The translations under genes and the position numbers were made by a program. This document shows, in pieces, positions 17,033 to 27,205 of a stretch of 64,000 bases of DNA. The notes below the pieces were generated by a model. The model had not been told where the DNA came from. It saw nothing but the letters and a program-made list of their open reading frames with translations, and made no database searches. The first letter of the stretch is position 1. Each line of letters begins with the position of its first letter. The DNA comes from Sandaracinaceae bacterium (GTDB lineage Bacteria; Myxococcota_A; Polyangia; Polyangiales; Houyiibacteriaceae), in the NCBI GenBank assembly GCA_016706685.1, contig JADJJE010000011.1:1-64000 (forward strand). The letters run 5' to 3'.

Positions 17033-18514
17033 ATGCGTGCCATGGCCACCCGTCGCACCGCAAAGCCGTCGAGCAACGAGACCGCCCTCCCCGGCGCGGC
17101 GCCACCTGCGGGCCCTGTCGGTGAGGCGCTGGCGGTCTTCGACGCGAACGACGTCAGCGTGTGGGACGCCCTCCAGCATGGCGTCGCGGACTTCGACCGC
17201 GCGATGGTCGCGAAGCAGCGCGACGCGGGCACGGTGTCCGGAGGGGATGCCATCTTGGCTCACCTCGCGAAGCGCGAGCTGCGTTCACCGCTGCTGCTCG
17301 AGCAGGCCGCCATGGGGTACGCTGCGGCAGGCGCCCACGAGCGCGCGCTGGCCGTCCGCCTCGACGCGCTGCGCGTCTGTCCGCGCTATGACAGCTGGGT
17401 CTCGGGGTTCATGCTGACGCAGACAGCGTCCAGCCTGCTGGCGCTTGGACGCGCCACGGAGGCGCTGCACGTGGCCGAGCGGGCGCAGCGCTTTCAGCCG
17501 CTCGAGCCCACCTCGCTGGTGGTGCTGGCCCAGGCGCGTGCGGCCGCCGGGGACGCGGCCGGCGCGGCGCGGGTGCGCGCGTGGCTCTTCGACCAGGGCG
17601 TGGGCCCCGACTGGTTTCCCGGCGCGCCCACGAGCGCCGACCGCGAGGCCGCTCCCTACGAGGTGGACTGGAGCGCGCTCGAGCCCATGTCCGACGTCGA
17701 CCTGGCGCGCTACCTCGTGCTCTTCCGGGCAGACCTCGGCCTGGTCGGCACGCTGGCCGCAGGGCGCCGGCACCTGGCGGCCCAGGCACGCCACGGGGAC
17801 TGGCTGGCCACCAAGGCCACCTGCTCGTACTACCGCGACGGCTCGCCGACGTTCTCTGACGCGGGTGTCTCGCTGAACCTGCCCATCACGTTCAGCACCG
17901 AGCACGCCGCGATGAACGGGCTGATCGATGCCATCACGGAGCAGGCCAGGCAGCACAAGGCGGTCAAGCCCGCCGACCTCACCCACCGCCTGGCCGGCGT
18001 GCGGGCGAAGACCATTCGCGACCAAGCCGCGGCAGGCGCACCCGTGCCCCGCGCGCTGCTCACCGACTTGATCTGGGACGTGGCGCGAGCGGCCGGCGAG
18101 GCGCTGCCGAACGATCCCGTCACGGTGGCCGCGCAGGCCATCGAGCGGGACGCCGCCCTGACCTTCGCGTCGCGCGTGTTCTCGGGAGAGCCCCTGCCTC
18201 ACCAGACGCCCCACACATTGGGCTGCGTCGACTACGTCATCCGCGACGGGAAGCGGATGACCTACCCCAGCACCCAGCTGAAGCGGGACGAGTGGGTGCC
18301 CATCATCCAACGCGCCGACTCCGGGCGCGCCAAGTGCAAGGTGTGCAAGGCCGCCATCGAGGCCGGCGCGCTGCGCCTGGACATTCGCTCGAAGCTCTTC
18401 CCGGTCGACCACGCCTACGTGCACGTGTCCTGCGCGCCCACCAAGAAGAAGTTCGCCACGGAGCTGAAGCGCGCGCAGGCCCGCTGCCGCCTCTTGCTTC
18501 CTGCAGGCGAGTGA
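17033..18514 (+). CDS. Unknown protein with TPR-like region and C-terminal PARP-type zinc-finger motif
   Basis: 493 residues from ATG 17033 (ATG 17042 possible). Residues about 70-210 are helical with short repeat units like TPRs (ALAVRLDALRVCP, EALHVAERAQRFQP). The middle is unassigned. Near the C-terminus DSGRAKCKVCKAAIE...HVSC has two Cys (C435, C438) spaced C-x2-C followed by H-x2-C (H464, C467), with SGRAKC and the Ile/Gly/LR stretch in the positions seen in the PARP-1 finger (zf-PARP). In eukaryotes that finger recognises DNA breaks; here the basic tail KKKFATELKRAQARCR could also bind nucleic acid. No catalytic domain is visible. The resemblance comes from motif reading and needs profile confirmation. 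Confidence 0.6.
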   Translation: MRAMATRRTAKPSSNETALPGAAPPAGPVGEALAVFDANDVSVWDALQHGVADFDRAMVAKQRDAGTVSGGDAILAHLAKRELRSPLLLEQAAMGYAAAGAHERALAVRLDALRVCPRYDSWVSGFMLTQTASSLLALGRATEALHVAERAQRFQPLEPTSLVVLAQARAAAGDAAGAARVRAWLFDQGVGPDWFPGAPTSADREAAPYEVDWSALEPMSDVDLARYLVLFRADLGLVGTLAAGRRHLAAQARHGDWLATKATCSYYRDGSPTFSDAGVSLNLPITFSTEHAAMNGLIDAITEQARQHKAVKPADLTHRLAGVRAKTIRDQAAAGAPVPRALLTDLIWDVARAAGEALPNDPVTVAAQAIERDAALTFASRVFSGEPLPHQTPHTLGCVDYVIRDGKRMTYPSTQLKRDEWVPIIQRADSGRAKCKVCKAAIEAGALRLDIRSKLFPVDHAYVHVSCAPTKKKFATELKRAQARCRLLLPAGE

Positions 18515-18524
18515 CCGAGGCCGT

Positions 18525-18538
18525 CCCGAGGTCTCGGG
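18525..18538. terminator. Hairpin between convergent genes
   Basis: CCCGA (18525-18529) and TCGGG (18534-18538) form a 5-bp stem with a GGTC loop in the 30-bp gap between the PARP-finger gene and the convergent minus-strand gene. There is no U-run, so it is a candidate only. Confidence 0.35.
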
Positions 18539-18544
18539 TTCCCC

Positions 18545-20002
18545 TCAGGATTCCAGCAGCTCTCGGAGGCGGGAGACGACCTGCGGCAGATCGTCCGGGC
18601 TGAGCGACCGCTCCCAGATGCCAGGCAGCTGCAGGCCGGCCGGCGTGGTGGACAGCGCCAGCATGGCGCGCAGCGTGTCGGCCGAGCGCGGGTTGCGGAA
18701 CCAGTCCTCGTCGTGGGCGTCGCGCAGCAGCGTCCAGAAGAGCAGCGCGTGAGTCCCCGCGCGGAAGCGAGCCCGTGGCGACACGTGGCCCAGCAGCGTG
18801 AGGCGAGCCAGCGGCAGCGGAACGGGCACTCCCAGCGCGCGCGCGGCCAGGCCTTCGATGGCATCCCGCGAGCGGTCTTCACTAGGGAGCAGCGCGGCGG
18901 CAGCCACGCGCAGGGCCACGAGCTGGAGGCACACCCCGGCCGCCGCGATCTGAGGGACCTCTTTGGCCAGCGTGCGCCCGGTGCCGAGGAAGACCGGGTC
19001 GCAAGGCAGCTGCAGCATGAGCGCGGCGAGCGTGCGTGCGCCCTCGTCCTCCACGGGCAGGGCCTGGACGAAGGGCAAGGCCGCGGGAAGCAGCAGCTGG
19101 CCGAGCGCGCGCCCCACGCCTTCGAGCAGCGCCAGCTCCGATGCGAGGCCCAGCTCGCGGGTCGACACGGACACCCGCACGTCGCGCGTGGGGTCGAGCA
19201 CGGCCAGCCGGGCCCGCACCCCCACGGTGGCGTGCGGCGCCTCGAGCTTCACGCCCTGCAGCTCGCGCGCAAAGCCCACGCCGGCCCACGGCGCCGCCAC
19301 GCGTCGCGCGCGGTCGCGCGGGCCGAAGCGCCCCTGCAGGTCGGGAAAGGCCAGCAGCGCGGCCAAGTCCTCCCAGCGCTCGGGGTGGGCCAGGCCCGAC
19401 GTGGACGCCGCGCGCGAGAGCGCTTCGCCGGCCAGATCGTCGGTGAGCGCGAGGAAGCCGCCGGCGAGCGTGGCAAGGTTCGGCTTCGGGTCTTTCGACT
19501 CCGCGAGCCCGGGCGAGGGGGTCCCCAGCACGGACACTCGCGCTGCGTGCGCCCGCTGCGCGGCGTCCTCCACGCGGGGCGCGACCTCGGCGGCAGCGCG
19601 CTCGAGCGCTCCCACGCCGGCCGTTCGCAAGCTGCGGTTGGCCTTGGCGCCCGGAGCCGCCACTTCCTCCACCAGGTCGATGCAGCGCTCGCGGTGCCCG
19701 CCACGGTCCAGCACCTGGAACGGCAGCGCGGCCCACGCGGCGCGGGTTCGCGCGAGCGCGCGGGCGGCGTGGACGTCGGCCACGTGGGCGCGCATGGCCA
19801 GCGCCTCGTCGGGCGCCATCGCCCCCTCGTCTTCGGCCTCGGCCAGCCGCTCGAGCGCCTCGTCGCTGGTCAGCCAGCGGTGATGGTGCAGCACGTCGGC
19901 GTCGGACTCTGCGTCAGGCAGGCCACGGAAGCGGGCCACGCGAGCGCGCGCCTCGTCACGTCGGTACGCCCGGAGGGCGCGGCGCAGGCTGTTGGCGGGC
20001 AC
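18545..20002 (-). CDS. Hypothetical protein, helical, Ala/Arg-rich
   Basis: About 485 residues. The frame extends up to 20224 across the start of proC, which is divergent, so the true start is inside: GTG 20002 (VPANSLRRALRAYRRD) is my choice and other GTG/TTG codons are possible. The protein is alpha-helical with high Ala, Arg and Leu and no signal peptide, membrane helix or recognised motif; a HLY-like LHHHRWLTSDEALERL and repeated leucine-rich stretches suggest a helical-repeat fold. Codon usage is typical of the window, so it is likely a genuine gene. It shares an upstream region of about 60 bp with proC and ends next to the PARP-finger gene, but nothing links their function. Confidence 0.55.
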   Translation of the reverse strand: MPANSLRRALRAYRRDEARARVARFRGLPDAESDADVLHHHRWLTSDEALERLAEAEDEGAMAPDEALAMRAHVADVHAARALARTRAAWAALPFQVLDRGGHRERCIDLVEEVAAPGAKANRSLRTAGVGALERAAAEVAPRVEDAAQRAHAARVSVLGTPSPGLAESKDPKPNLATLAGGFLALTDDLAGEALSRAASTSGLAHPERWEDLAALLAFPDLQGRFGPRDRARRVAAPWAGVGFARELQGVKLEAPHATVGVRARLAVLDPTRDVRVSVSTRELGLASELALLEGVGRALGQLLLPAALPFVQALPVEDEGARTLAALMLQLPCDPVFLGTGRTLAKEVPQIAAAGVCLQLVALRVAAAALLPSEDRSRDAIEGLAARALGVPVPLPLARLTLLGHVSPRARFRAGTHALLFWTLLRDAHDEDWFRNPRSADTLRAMLALSTTPAGLQLPGIWERSLSPDDLPQVVSRLRELLES

Positions 20003-20062
20003 GTGCCCTACCAACCACGCGCCGAGCGGCCACGCAAGCCTGTTTCGTGGTACGTCCGTCGC

Positions 20063-20878
20063 ATGAGCCTCGCAGGGAAGATCACGTTCGTCGGTGCTGG
20101 CAACATGGCCAGCGCCATCATCGCCGGCCTGCTGCGCGCCAACCTCGTCAGCGCCTCGCAGATCACCGCCGTGGACCTGGCGCAGGGCGCGCTCGACAAG
20201 CTGAGCGCCGCGCACGGCATCCACACCACCGCGAGCACTGCCGAGGGGGTGGCTGGCGCCGCCATCGTGGTGCTGGCCGTGAAGCCGCAGGTGGTGCAGG
20301 CCGTGCTGCCCGAGGTCACCAAGGGGATCGGACGTGATGCGCTCGTGGTCTCCATCCTGGCCGGCGTCTCGTGCGCCACCCTCGAGGCGGGGCTGCCCGC
20401 GGGCACGCGCGTGGTGCGCAGCATGCCCAACACGCCTTCACTGGTGAGGCGCGGCGCCACGGCCCTGGCCGCCGGCACCCACGCCAAGCGCGCCGACCTG
20501 GACGCCGCCACCACCCTCTTCGACGCCGTGGGCCTCACGGTAGAGGTGCCCGAGCGCTCGCTGGACGCCGTCACCGGGCTGAGCGGCTCGGGCCCGGCCT
20601 ACGTGTTCTTGTTCCTCGAGGCGCTGGCCGACGGCGGCGTCAGAGAGGGCCTGCCCCGAGACGTGGCGCTGCGCCTGGCCGCGCAGACCGTGCTGGGCGC
20701 GGCCACCATGCTGCTCGAGACCGGCTCGCATCCGGGCGTGCTCAAGGACCAGGTCACCAGCCCCGGCGGCACCACCATCGCCGGGGTCGAGGCCCTCGAG
20801 TCACGCGCCTTCCGGGGTGCGGTGATGGCGGCCGTGTCTGCGGCCAGCGCTCGCAGCAAGGCCCTGTCTCAGGGGTGA
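20063..20878 (+). CDS. proC: Pyrroline-5-carboxylate reductase
   Basis: 271 residues from ATG 20063. The N-terminal Rossmann fold begins ITFVGAGNMASAIIAGLL, VLAVKPQ marks the second nucleotide segment, RSMPNTP the hinge region, and VTGLSGSGPAYVFLFLEALADGG plus the C-terminal SPGGTTIAGVEALE the substrate-binding helices of ProC. It reduces pyrroline-5-carboxylate to proline using NAD(P)H in the last step of proline synthesis. Length and motifs are complete. It converges on yggS, a common neighbour of proC; both are frequent in the same neighbourhood across bacteria, here on opposite strands. Confidence 0.95.
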   Translation: MSLAGKITFVGAGNMASAIIAGLLRANLVSASQITAVDLAQGALDKLSAAHGIHTTASTAEGVAGAAIVVLAVKPQVVQAVLPEVTKGIGRDALVVSILAGVSCATLEAGLPAGTRVVRSMPNTPSLVRRGATALAAGTHAKRADLDAATTLFDAVGLTVEVPERSLDAVTGLSGSGPAYVFLFLEALADGGVREGLPRDVALRLAAQTVLGAATMLLETGSHPGVLKDQVTSPGGTTIAGVEALESRAFRGAVMAAVSAASARSKALSQG

Positions 20879-20880
20879 TC

Positions 20881-20894
20881 CGGGGTCAGCCCCG
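20881..20894. terminator. Hairpin between proC and yggS
   Basis: CGGGG (20881-20885) pairs with CCCCG (20890-20894) around a TCAG loop and overlaps the yggS stop codon. It is short and lacks a U-tract, so its role as a bidirectional terminator is tentative. Confidence 0.3.
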
Positions 20895-21572
20895 CGCGCC
20901 GAAGATGGCCGTGCCCACGCGCACGCACGTGGCGCCTTCTTGCACCGCCACCTCGAGGTCGGCGCTCATGCCCATGCTCAGCGTGGTGAGGCCGTGCTCC
21001 ACCGCCAGCGCCCGCAGCGCGCGGAAGTGCGGGCGCGCCTGCTCGGGCTCATCGGCCGGGGGCACCGTCATGAGGCCGTCCAGGCGCAGGGCCTCGCAGG
21101 CGCGCGCGGCGGTCACCAGCGCGGGCAGCTCGCTCACGGCGCAGCCGGACTTCTGCTCTTCGCCCGCCACGTTCACCTGCAGGCAGATGGGCAGCACCAC
21201 GCCCTGCCGCGCGCACTCGGCGCCCAGCGCGTCCAGCAGCCGCAGCGAGTCCACGGTGTCCACGCGCGCGCCGACCCGCACGATGGGCTTCACCTTGTTG
21301 CGCTGAAGGTGCCCGATCAGGTGGATGCGCAGCCCCTCGAGGTCGTCCAGCGCGTCGGCCTTCTCCACCAGCTCTTGCACGTAGTTCTCGCCGAACACAC
21401 GCTGCCCGGCCTGCCACGCGGCCCGCAGCGCCTCCACCGGCTGCTTCTTGGACACGGCCATGAGCACCACGTCGCCCGGTGCCCTGCCCGCCGCCACGCA
21501 CGCTGCATCCAAGCGCGCGCGGGTCTCTGCAAGGTGCAGCCCAATGGCCGCCGCGTCCACCACGGGGCTCAC
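20886..21572 (-). CDS. yggS: YggS/PROSC-family PLP-binding protein
   Basis: 228 residues from GTG 21572, a start that overlaps the maf stop by 4 nt (GTGA) and gives the family's usual length (about 230). The PLP lysine is in LMAVSKKQP, followed by FGENYVQEL, HLIGHLQRNK and, at the C-terminus, LSMGMSADLEVAVQEG and VRVGTAIFG, all typical of the alanine-racemase-like PLP homeostasis family. It binds pyridoxal phosphate without a known catalytic reaction and influences amino-acid and B6 homeostasis in the cytosol. It is the downstream partner of maf in this minus-strand run. Confidence 0.93.
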   Translation of the reverse strand: MSPVVDAAAIGLHLAETRARLDAACVAAGRAPGDVVLMAVSKKQPVEALRAAWQAGQRVFGENYVQELVEKADALDDLEGLRIHLIGHLQRNKVKPIVRVGARVDTVDSLRLLDALGAECARQGVVLPICLQVNVAGEEQKSGCAVSELPALVTAARACEALRLDGLMTVPPADEPEQARPHFRALRALAVEHGLTTLSMGMSADLEVAVQEGATCVRVGTAIFGARG

Positions 21573-22177
21573 GGCCAGCTCGTCAGCGCGCCCAGCTCCA
21601 CCATGCGCGCCAGGGTCTGCGCCAGCGGCAGGCCCACCACGTTGTAGTAGCAACCCTCCACGCGCTCCACGAGCCCGCCGCCCAGGCCCTGGATGCCATA
21701 GGCGCCGCACTTGTCGCGGCCCTCGCCGGTGGCCACGTAGGCGTCGATCTCCACGTCGCCCAGCGTGCGAAAGTGCACCGTGGTGTGCTCGGAGCGGACC
21801 TCGAACGGGCCCTCCACGCGGCCGATGGCCACGGCCGTGATCACCTGGTGAGCGCGCCCCGAGAGGCGCCGAATCTGGGCACGGGCCTCGTCGTCGCTGT
21901 GCGGCTTCCCGAGGGTGTCCCCGTCCACGATCACCACCGTGTCGGCCGCGACCACCCAGCCGTCGCGCAGCTCGGCCATCTCGTGCTCGAGGCGATGCAG
22001 CGCCGCGCGCGCCTTCTCGGCAGCCATGCGCTCCACGTAAGACAGCGGCATTTCGCCGGGCCGGCGTTCCTCGTCGATGTTGGTGGGCACCACCACCACC
22101 GGCACGCCCACCTGCGCGAACAGCGCGAGGCGACGCGGAGAAGCCGACGCCAGAATGACGTATGCCGCGCTGGCCAC
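21569..22177 (-). CDS. maf: Maf-family nucleotide pyrophosphatase
   Basis: 202 residues. Signature motifs are present: ILASASPRR near the N-terminus, VAADTVV (catalytic Asp), and DKCGAYGIQG, with Cys where Ala is more common. Maf proteins hydrolyse non-canonical or modified nucleoside triphosphates (dTTP/UTP or m7GTP subfamilies) and were first linked to septum inhibition. Three nt downstream of the preceding ParA-fusion gene and overlapping yggS by 4 nt, it is the middle gene of a three-gene operon. Subfamily and substrate are not decided here. Confidence 0.93.
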   Translation of the reverse strand: MASAAYVILASASPRRLALFAQVGVPVVVVPTNIDEERRPGEMPLSYVERMAAEKARAALHRLEHEMAELRDGWVVAADTVVIVDGDTLGKPHSDDEARAQIRRLSGRAHQVITAVAIGRVEGPFEVRSEHTTVHFRTLGDVEIDAYVATGEGRDKCGAYGIQGLGGGLVERVEGCYYNVVGLPLAQTLARMVELGALTSWP

Positions 22178-22179
22178 GC

Positions 22180-23805
22180 TCAGCGCTCCATGTCTTCCAC
22201 CCAGCGCCGCAGGCGCTTCAGGTACGAGCGGCTGACCTGCTCGTGGTCGAGGCGCAGCGTCTTGGCGATCTCCGCGACGAAGCCGCGCACGTAGACCTGC
22301 GCGGGAAGCGCGGCCCAGTCGTCGGCCTCGATGCCCTCCACGTAGTTCACGCCAATCTTGGTGGTCTCGCTGATTTGCTTCACCGTCATCCCGAGGGACT
22401 CGCGCACCGCGCGGATGAGCGGCCCCGTGAACTCGGTATCGGGGGTGATCACGGGCGCCGGCGGCAGCGGCTCCTCACGCGGCAGCGGGGTGCGCTCTTC
22501 CTTCTCCACCTCGGCCGGGAAGATGGACAGCTCGTACGGCCGCCGGCGCGACGGGTCCAGCAGCACGTCGTACGCCTCTTCGAGGCGCCCGCGCACAGCC
22601 TTCAGGCCCGCGTCGTCGAACAGCCCGTGGCGGCACAGCGCGTCGTCCGCGTAGACCTCTTTGGCCCGCTTGAAAGCGCGGCGCACCTCCTCGTCGGTGG
22701 CCCCACGCTCGACCTCGAGCAGGTCGTGGTGGCTGTCGGGCGGCACGGCCACGCGCGGATGCCGCTGGGCTTTGCCCGCGTCGATGGCCAGCATGCGCCG
22801 CGCGATCTTCTCGATGCTCTTGCTGGCCTTGGTGCCGGGGCTCTCCGCCAGCAGCGCGCGGCACTGGCGCATGCAGCTCCACACCGTGTCGTCGTAGTCG
22901 ATGTAGCCCAGGTAGTTGATGGCCAGCCCCAGCCGCCGCGAGGCTGCGCTGCGCATGCGGTCACCCAGCTCGAGGTCCGCGCGCAGGCGCGTCTGGTTCA
23001 CCACCAGGTGCATCTCGAAGTTGGCCATGGCCTGCCGCACCCGATAGGCCAGCGGGTCGCTCAGCTCTTCCAGCTGCCGCGCCAGGTCGAGAGGCGCCGG
23101 CGCCGGCCCGAGGCGGGTGATGTGCGCCTCGAGGCGGTCCCGCGCGGGACCCGTGAGGTCCTCGCTCATGAGGCTGCGCGCGAACAGCGAGCGCGCGAAA
23201 CGATACGTGTGCTCCACGGCCGGCGGCTCCGGCAGCGACACGAAGAGCGCCACGTCGGCGCCCAGGTAGGCGTCCAGCAGCGCGTCGGCCGTCCCGGCCC
23301 CCAGGTCCACCACCACGTACTCGGCGTCCAGCTTGCGCAGCCGCGCCAGCAGCTCGCGGCGCGGCTCGCGGCGCGTGTTCCCGGCGTACGGCTGGTCCAG
23401 GCCCGCGTGCAGCAGCCGCAGGTTGGCCACCGCCAGGTCCATCAGCTGCCCGGGGATCTGCACGGGGCGCTCGGGCTCCGGCGCAGGCGCGGGCTCGGGC
23501 TCCACCCGCTCGCGCGAGTTCATGCCCACGAAGGTGTGCTGCGGGTCGTCCGGGTTGGTGGGCATGGCCCGGAAGCTGGGCAGCGGCGGCTCGAACGTGG
23601 GCAGGGGCGCGGGCGGCGTGGCCCCCAGGAAATTGTGCAGCGTGGCGCCGCACGGGTCGGCGTCCACCACCACCACGCGCCGGCCGATGGTGGCCAGATA
23701 CAGCCCCAGGTTGGCGGCCAGCAGGGACTTGCCCACGCCCCCCTTCGATCCGGAGACGGCGATCAGTCGCAGCGGGCGCTGTGCTCGTTGAGTGTGGTCC
23801 ACCAT
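22180..23805 (-). CDS. ParA/MinD ATPase fused to J-like and RodZ-type HTH domains
   Basis: 541 residues from ATG 23805. N-terminal ParA/MinD ATPase: deviant Walker A AVSGSKGGVGKSLLAANLG, Walker A' region VVVVDADPCGATLHNF, and Walker B-like YVVVDLGAGT. About residues 360-430 look like a DnaJ-type segment (HHDLLEVERGATDEEVRRAF ... AYDVLLDPSRRRPYE) but lack the HPD tripeptide, so it is not a classical J-protein. The last ~85 residues are a RodZ-type HTH_25 (GPLIRAVRESLGMTVKQIS, then TKIGVNYVEGIEADDW and LPAQVYVRGFV). The combination suggests a positioning or polarity factor in which an ATPase is linked to a DNA- or MreB-type binding head. It is upstream of maf and yggS. Confidence 0.85.
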   Translation of the reverse strand: MVDHTQRAQRPLRLIAVSGSKGGVGKSLLAANLGLYLATIGRRVVVVDADPCGATLHNFLGATPPAPLPTFEPPLPSFRAMPTNPDDPQHTFVGMNSRERVEPEPAPAPEPERPVQIPGQLMDLAVANLRLLHAGLDQPYAGNTRREPRRELLARLRKLDAEYVVVDLGAGTADALLDAYLGADVALFVSLPEPPAVEHTYRFARSLFARSLMSEDLTGPARDRLEAHITRLGPAPAPLDLARQLEELSDPLAYRVRQAMANFEMHLVVNQTRLRADLELGDRMRSAASRRLGLAINYLGYIDYDDTVWSCMRQCRALLAESPGTKASKSIEKIARRMLAIDAGKAQRHPRVAVPPDSHHDLLEVERGATDEEVRRAFKRAKEVYADDALCRHGLFDDAGLKAVRGRLEEAYDVLLDPSRRRPYELSIFPAEVEKEERTPLPREEPLPPAPVITPDTEFTGPLIRAVRESLGMTVKQISETTKIGVNYVEGIEADDWAALPAQVYVRGFVAEIAKTLRLDHEQVSRSYLKRLRRWVEDMER

Positions 23806-23867
23806 GCGGGTCAGCCGGATTACCACGCGGGGCGCGCCAGCACCACTGACCGCAGCCAACCCATACC

Positions 23868-23920
23868 CCCACGTTGACGTGGCCGTGGGCGTTGTCGGCG
23901 ACGGCGACGGCGACGGGTTC
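23868..23920. repeat. Short repeat tract between two minus-strand genes
   Basis: A stretch with CGTTGACGTGG followed by four GGCGAC-type units lies between the ParA-fusion start and the kinase stop. CGTTGACGTGG also occurs in the 6888-6910 repeat. It may be one of a dispersed repeat type in this genome. Confidence 0.4.
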
Positions 23921-23934
23921 TCAGACCAGCCGCG

Positions 23935-25509
<1,575 letters not shown>

Positions 25510-25676
25510 CGAGGCAGCTTACCTTGGGGCGTGACGGGTCGGAAGGGCGAACAGGGCTTCCGGGCCGGTGAGATGAAAAAAAGACAGCGCCACGCGAGCC
25601 TCGCTAGGGATGGGGATAGCGAGGACCCGCGTGACGCCGGGGGGGAGGAGGAGGCAGAGCTACCGGGGCGCGGCGC

Positions 25677-27038
25677 TCAAAGCGTGGGGACCATCACGCC
25701 GCTGAGGACGTGGACCACACCGTTGCTGACGTGGATGTCCAGCAGCGTCGGGACCACGGCCGCACCGTCGATGGTGGGCGGGCTGACCGAGATGTCCACG
25801 GCCGCGTTCTGGCCGAGGGCGGTGGCCACATTACCCGTCGCGAGGCCCGTGGAGAGCACCGGGGCCGTGAACGTGGCGGGATCGAGCACGTGGTACTGGA
25901 GCACCTGGGCGACCTGCGCGTTGGTCAGGCCGTCGACCGTGGCCTGGATGGCGGTGAAGGCCGCGTTGGTGGGCGCGAAGACCGTGAAGCCGGTGGCGGC
26001 ACCCGGCGCGTCACCCGAGAGCAGCGTGGCGATGCCCGCGCCCGACATGTCGGCGCGACCGATGGCGGCGGCCAGCGACGTGAGCCCGGCGATGCCGGCC
26101 ATGTCGATGACGGTGGGCGGCAGCAGCACGCCGTCGATGACGTGCACCACGCCGTTGGTGCAGCCCACGTCCGCCAGGATGACGTCGATGCCGTTGACGG
26201 CCACGCCCGAGGTGGTGTCGAAGAGCAGCGTCATGTTGTTGCCGGCCTCGTTCTCGGCCACGGCGTTCGCGCGGGCGGGCACGGAGCCGCTGGGCACGCC
26301 GGCCGCGACCACGTGGTACAGCAGGATGTTCGAGAGGGCGTCGCCCGTGGGGCGCGCGCCGCCGTCGGGGAAGGCCGCGTTGGTGGGCGCGAACACGGTG
26401 AAGGGACCCGCGCCCGAGAGCGTGGTGGCGAGGTCGGCATCGACGACCGCCTGGCGCAGATCGGTGAGCCCGGCGTACGCCGTCATGTCGGTGATGGTGG
26501 GCGGCAGCAGCACGCGGTCGATGATGTGGATGACGCCGTTGGAGGCGGCCACGTCAGCGGTGACCACGTTGGCCCCGCCGGTCTGCGCGTTGCCGCCGTT
26601 GAGCGTGACGCCCCCGGTGGTGCCCAGGATCAGCGACAGGTTCCAGGTGCCCGTGGTGTCCTCGGCGGCGGAGTCCACCGGGCCGGCCGTCACGGCGCCG
26701 CTGCCCACCGAGGCACCGGAGATGACGTGGTAGAGCAGGATCTGGGTGAGGGCGTCCACGTCCATGGTCTCGACGTCGTCGAGGGTGATGTCGGACGCCG
26801 CGAAGGCCGCGTTGGTGGGCGCGAACACGGTGAAGGGCCCGGCCGACTGCAGCGTGGTCACCAGCTCGGCGCGGGTGAGCGCCGCCACCAGGATGCTGAA
26901 GTCGTCGTTGCCGACGGCGACGTCCACGATGGTGCCCGTCTGCCCGGCGTCCGTGTTCGGGGTGCCGTTACTGTCGCCGCAACCGACCGCGAGCGCGATG
27001 GTGAGCAGCAGACCAACCTTGAGAGCTTGTGTCAACAT
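25677..27038 (-). CDS. Exported lipoprotein with three fasciclin domains
   Basis: 453 residues from ATG 27038, supported by AAGGAGG (27044-27050) 5 nt upstream. A signal peptide ends at AVGC (lipobox, Cys near 20) and a short Thr/Asn linker follows. Three fasciclin (FAS1) domains follow, each with the signature TVFAPTNAAF early, a later ILLYHV/VLQYHV strand and a closing GVVHVI/GVIHII. FAS1 domains mediate adhesion to matrix or carbohydrate. The gene is divergent from the CarH-like regulator; the gap holds repeated GGACAA sites, so expression is probably controlled by that regulator. No terminator is obvious downstream. Confidence 0.93.
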   Translation of the reverse strand: MLTQALKVGLLLTIALAVGCGDSNGTPNTDAGQTGTIVDVAVGNDDFSILVAALTRAELVTTLQSAGPFTVFAPTNAAFAASDITLDDVETMDVDALTQILLYHVISGASVGSGAVTAGPVDSAAEDTTGTWNLSLILGTTGGVTLNGGNAQTGGANVVTADVAASNGVIHIIDRVLLPPTITDMTAYAGLTDLRQAVVDADLATTLSGAGPFTVFAPTNAAFPDGGARPTGDALSNILLYHVVAAGVPSGSVPARANAVAENEAGNNMTLLFDTTSGVAVNGIDVILADVGCTNGVVHVIDGVLLPPTVIDMAGIAGLTSLAAAIGRADMSGAGIATLLSGDAPGAATGFTVFAPTNAAFTAIQATVDGLTNAQVAQVLQYHVLDPATFTAPVLSTGLATGNVATALGQNAAVDISVSPPTIDGAAVVPTLLDIHVSNGVVHVLSGVMVPTL

Positions 27039-27078
27039 GGATACCTCCTTGAGTTTGAGTACGCCCAGCGGGCGACAG

Positions 27079-27172
27079 CTGGACACAGCATGGATCCATG
27101 ACGGGAGATGTCCAGCTTTTTTCTGTACAGAATCTGTTTCTGGACAAGTTTTCCGGACAAACCTTGGACAAG
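27079..27172. promoter_or_regulatory. GGACAA repeat operator region of the CarH-like regulator
   Basis: Repeats TGGACAAG (27141-27148), CGGACAAA (27154-27161) and TGGACAAG (27165-27172) are spaced 13 and 11 bp. TGGACA (27080-27085), inverted TGTCCA (27109-27114) and TGTACAG (27124-27130) flank them. CarH binds tandem repeats of about 11 bp, so the region is a plausible operator for both divergent genes. Confidence 0.6.
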
Positions 27173-27205
27173 CGTCCGTAGCGGCCGTACGTTTCCGATC
27201 TACCC

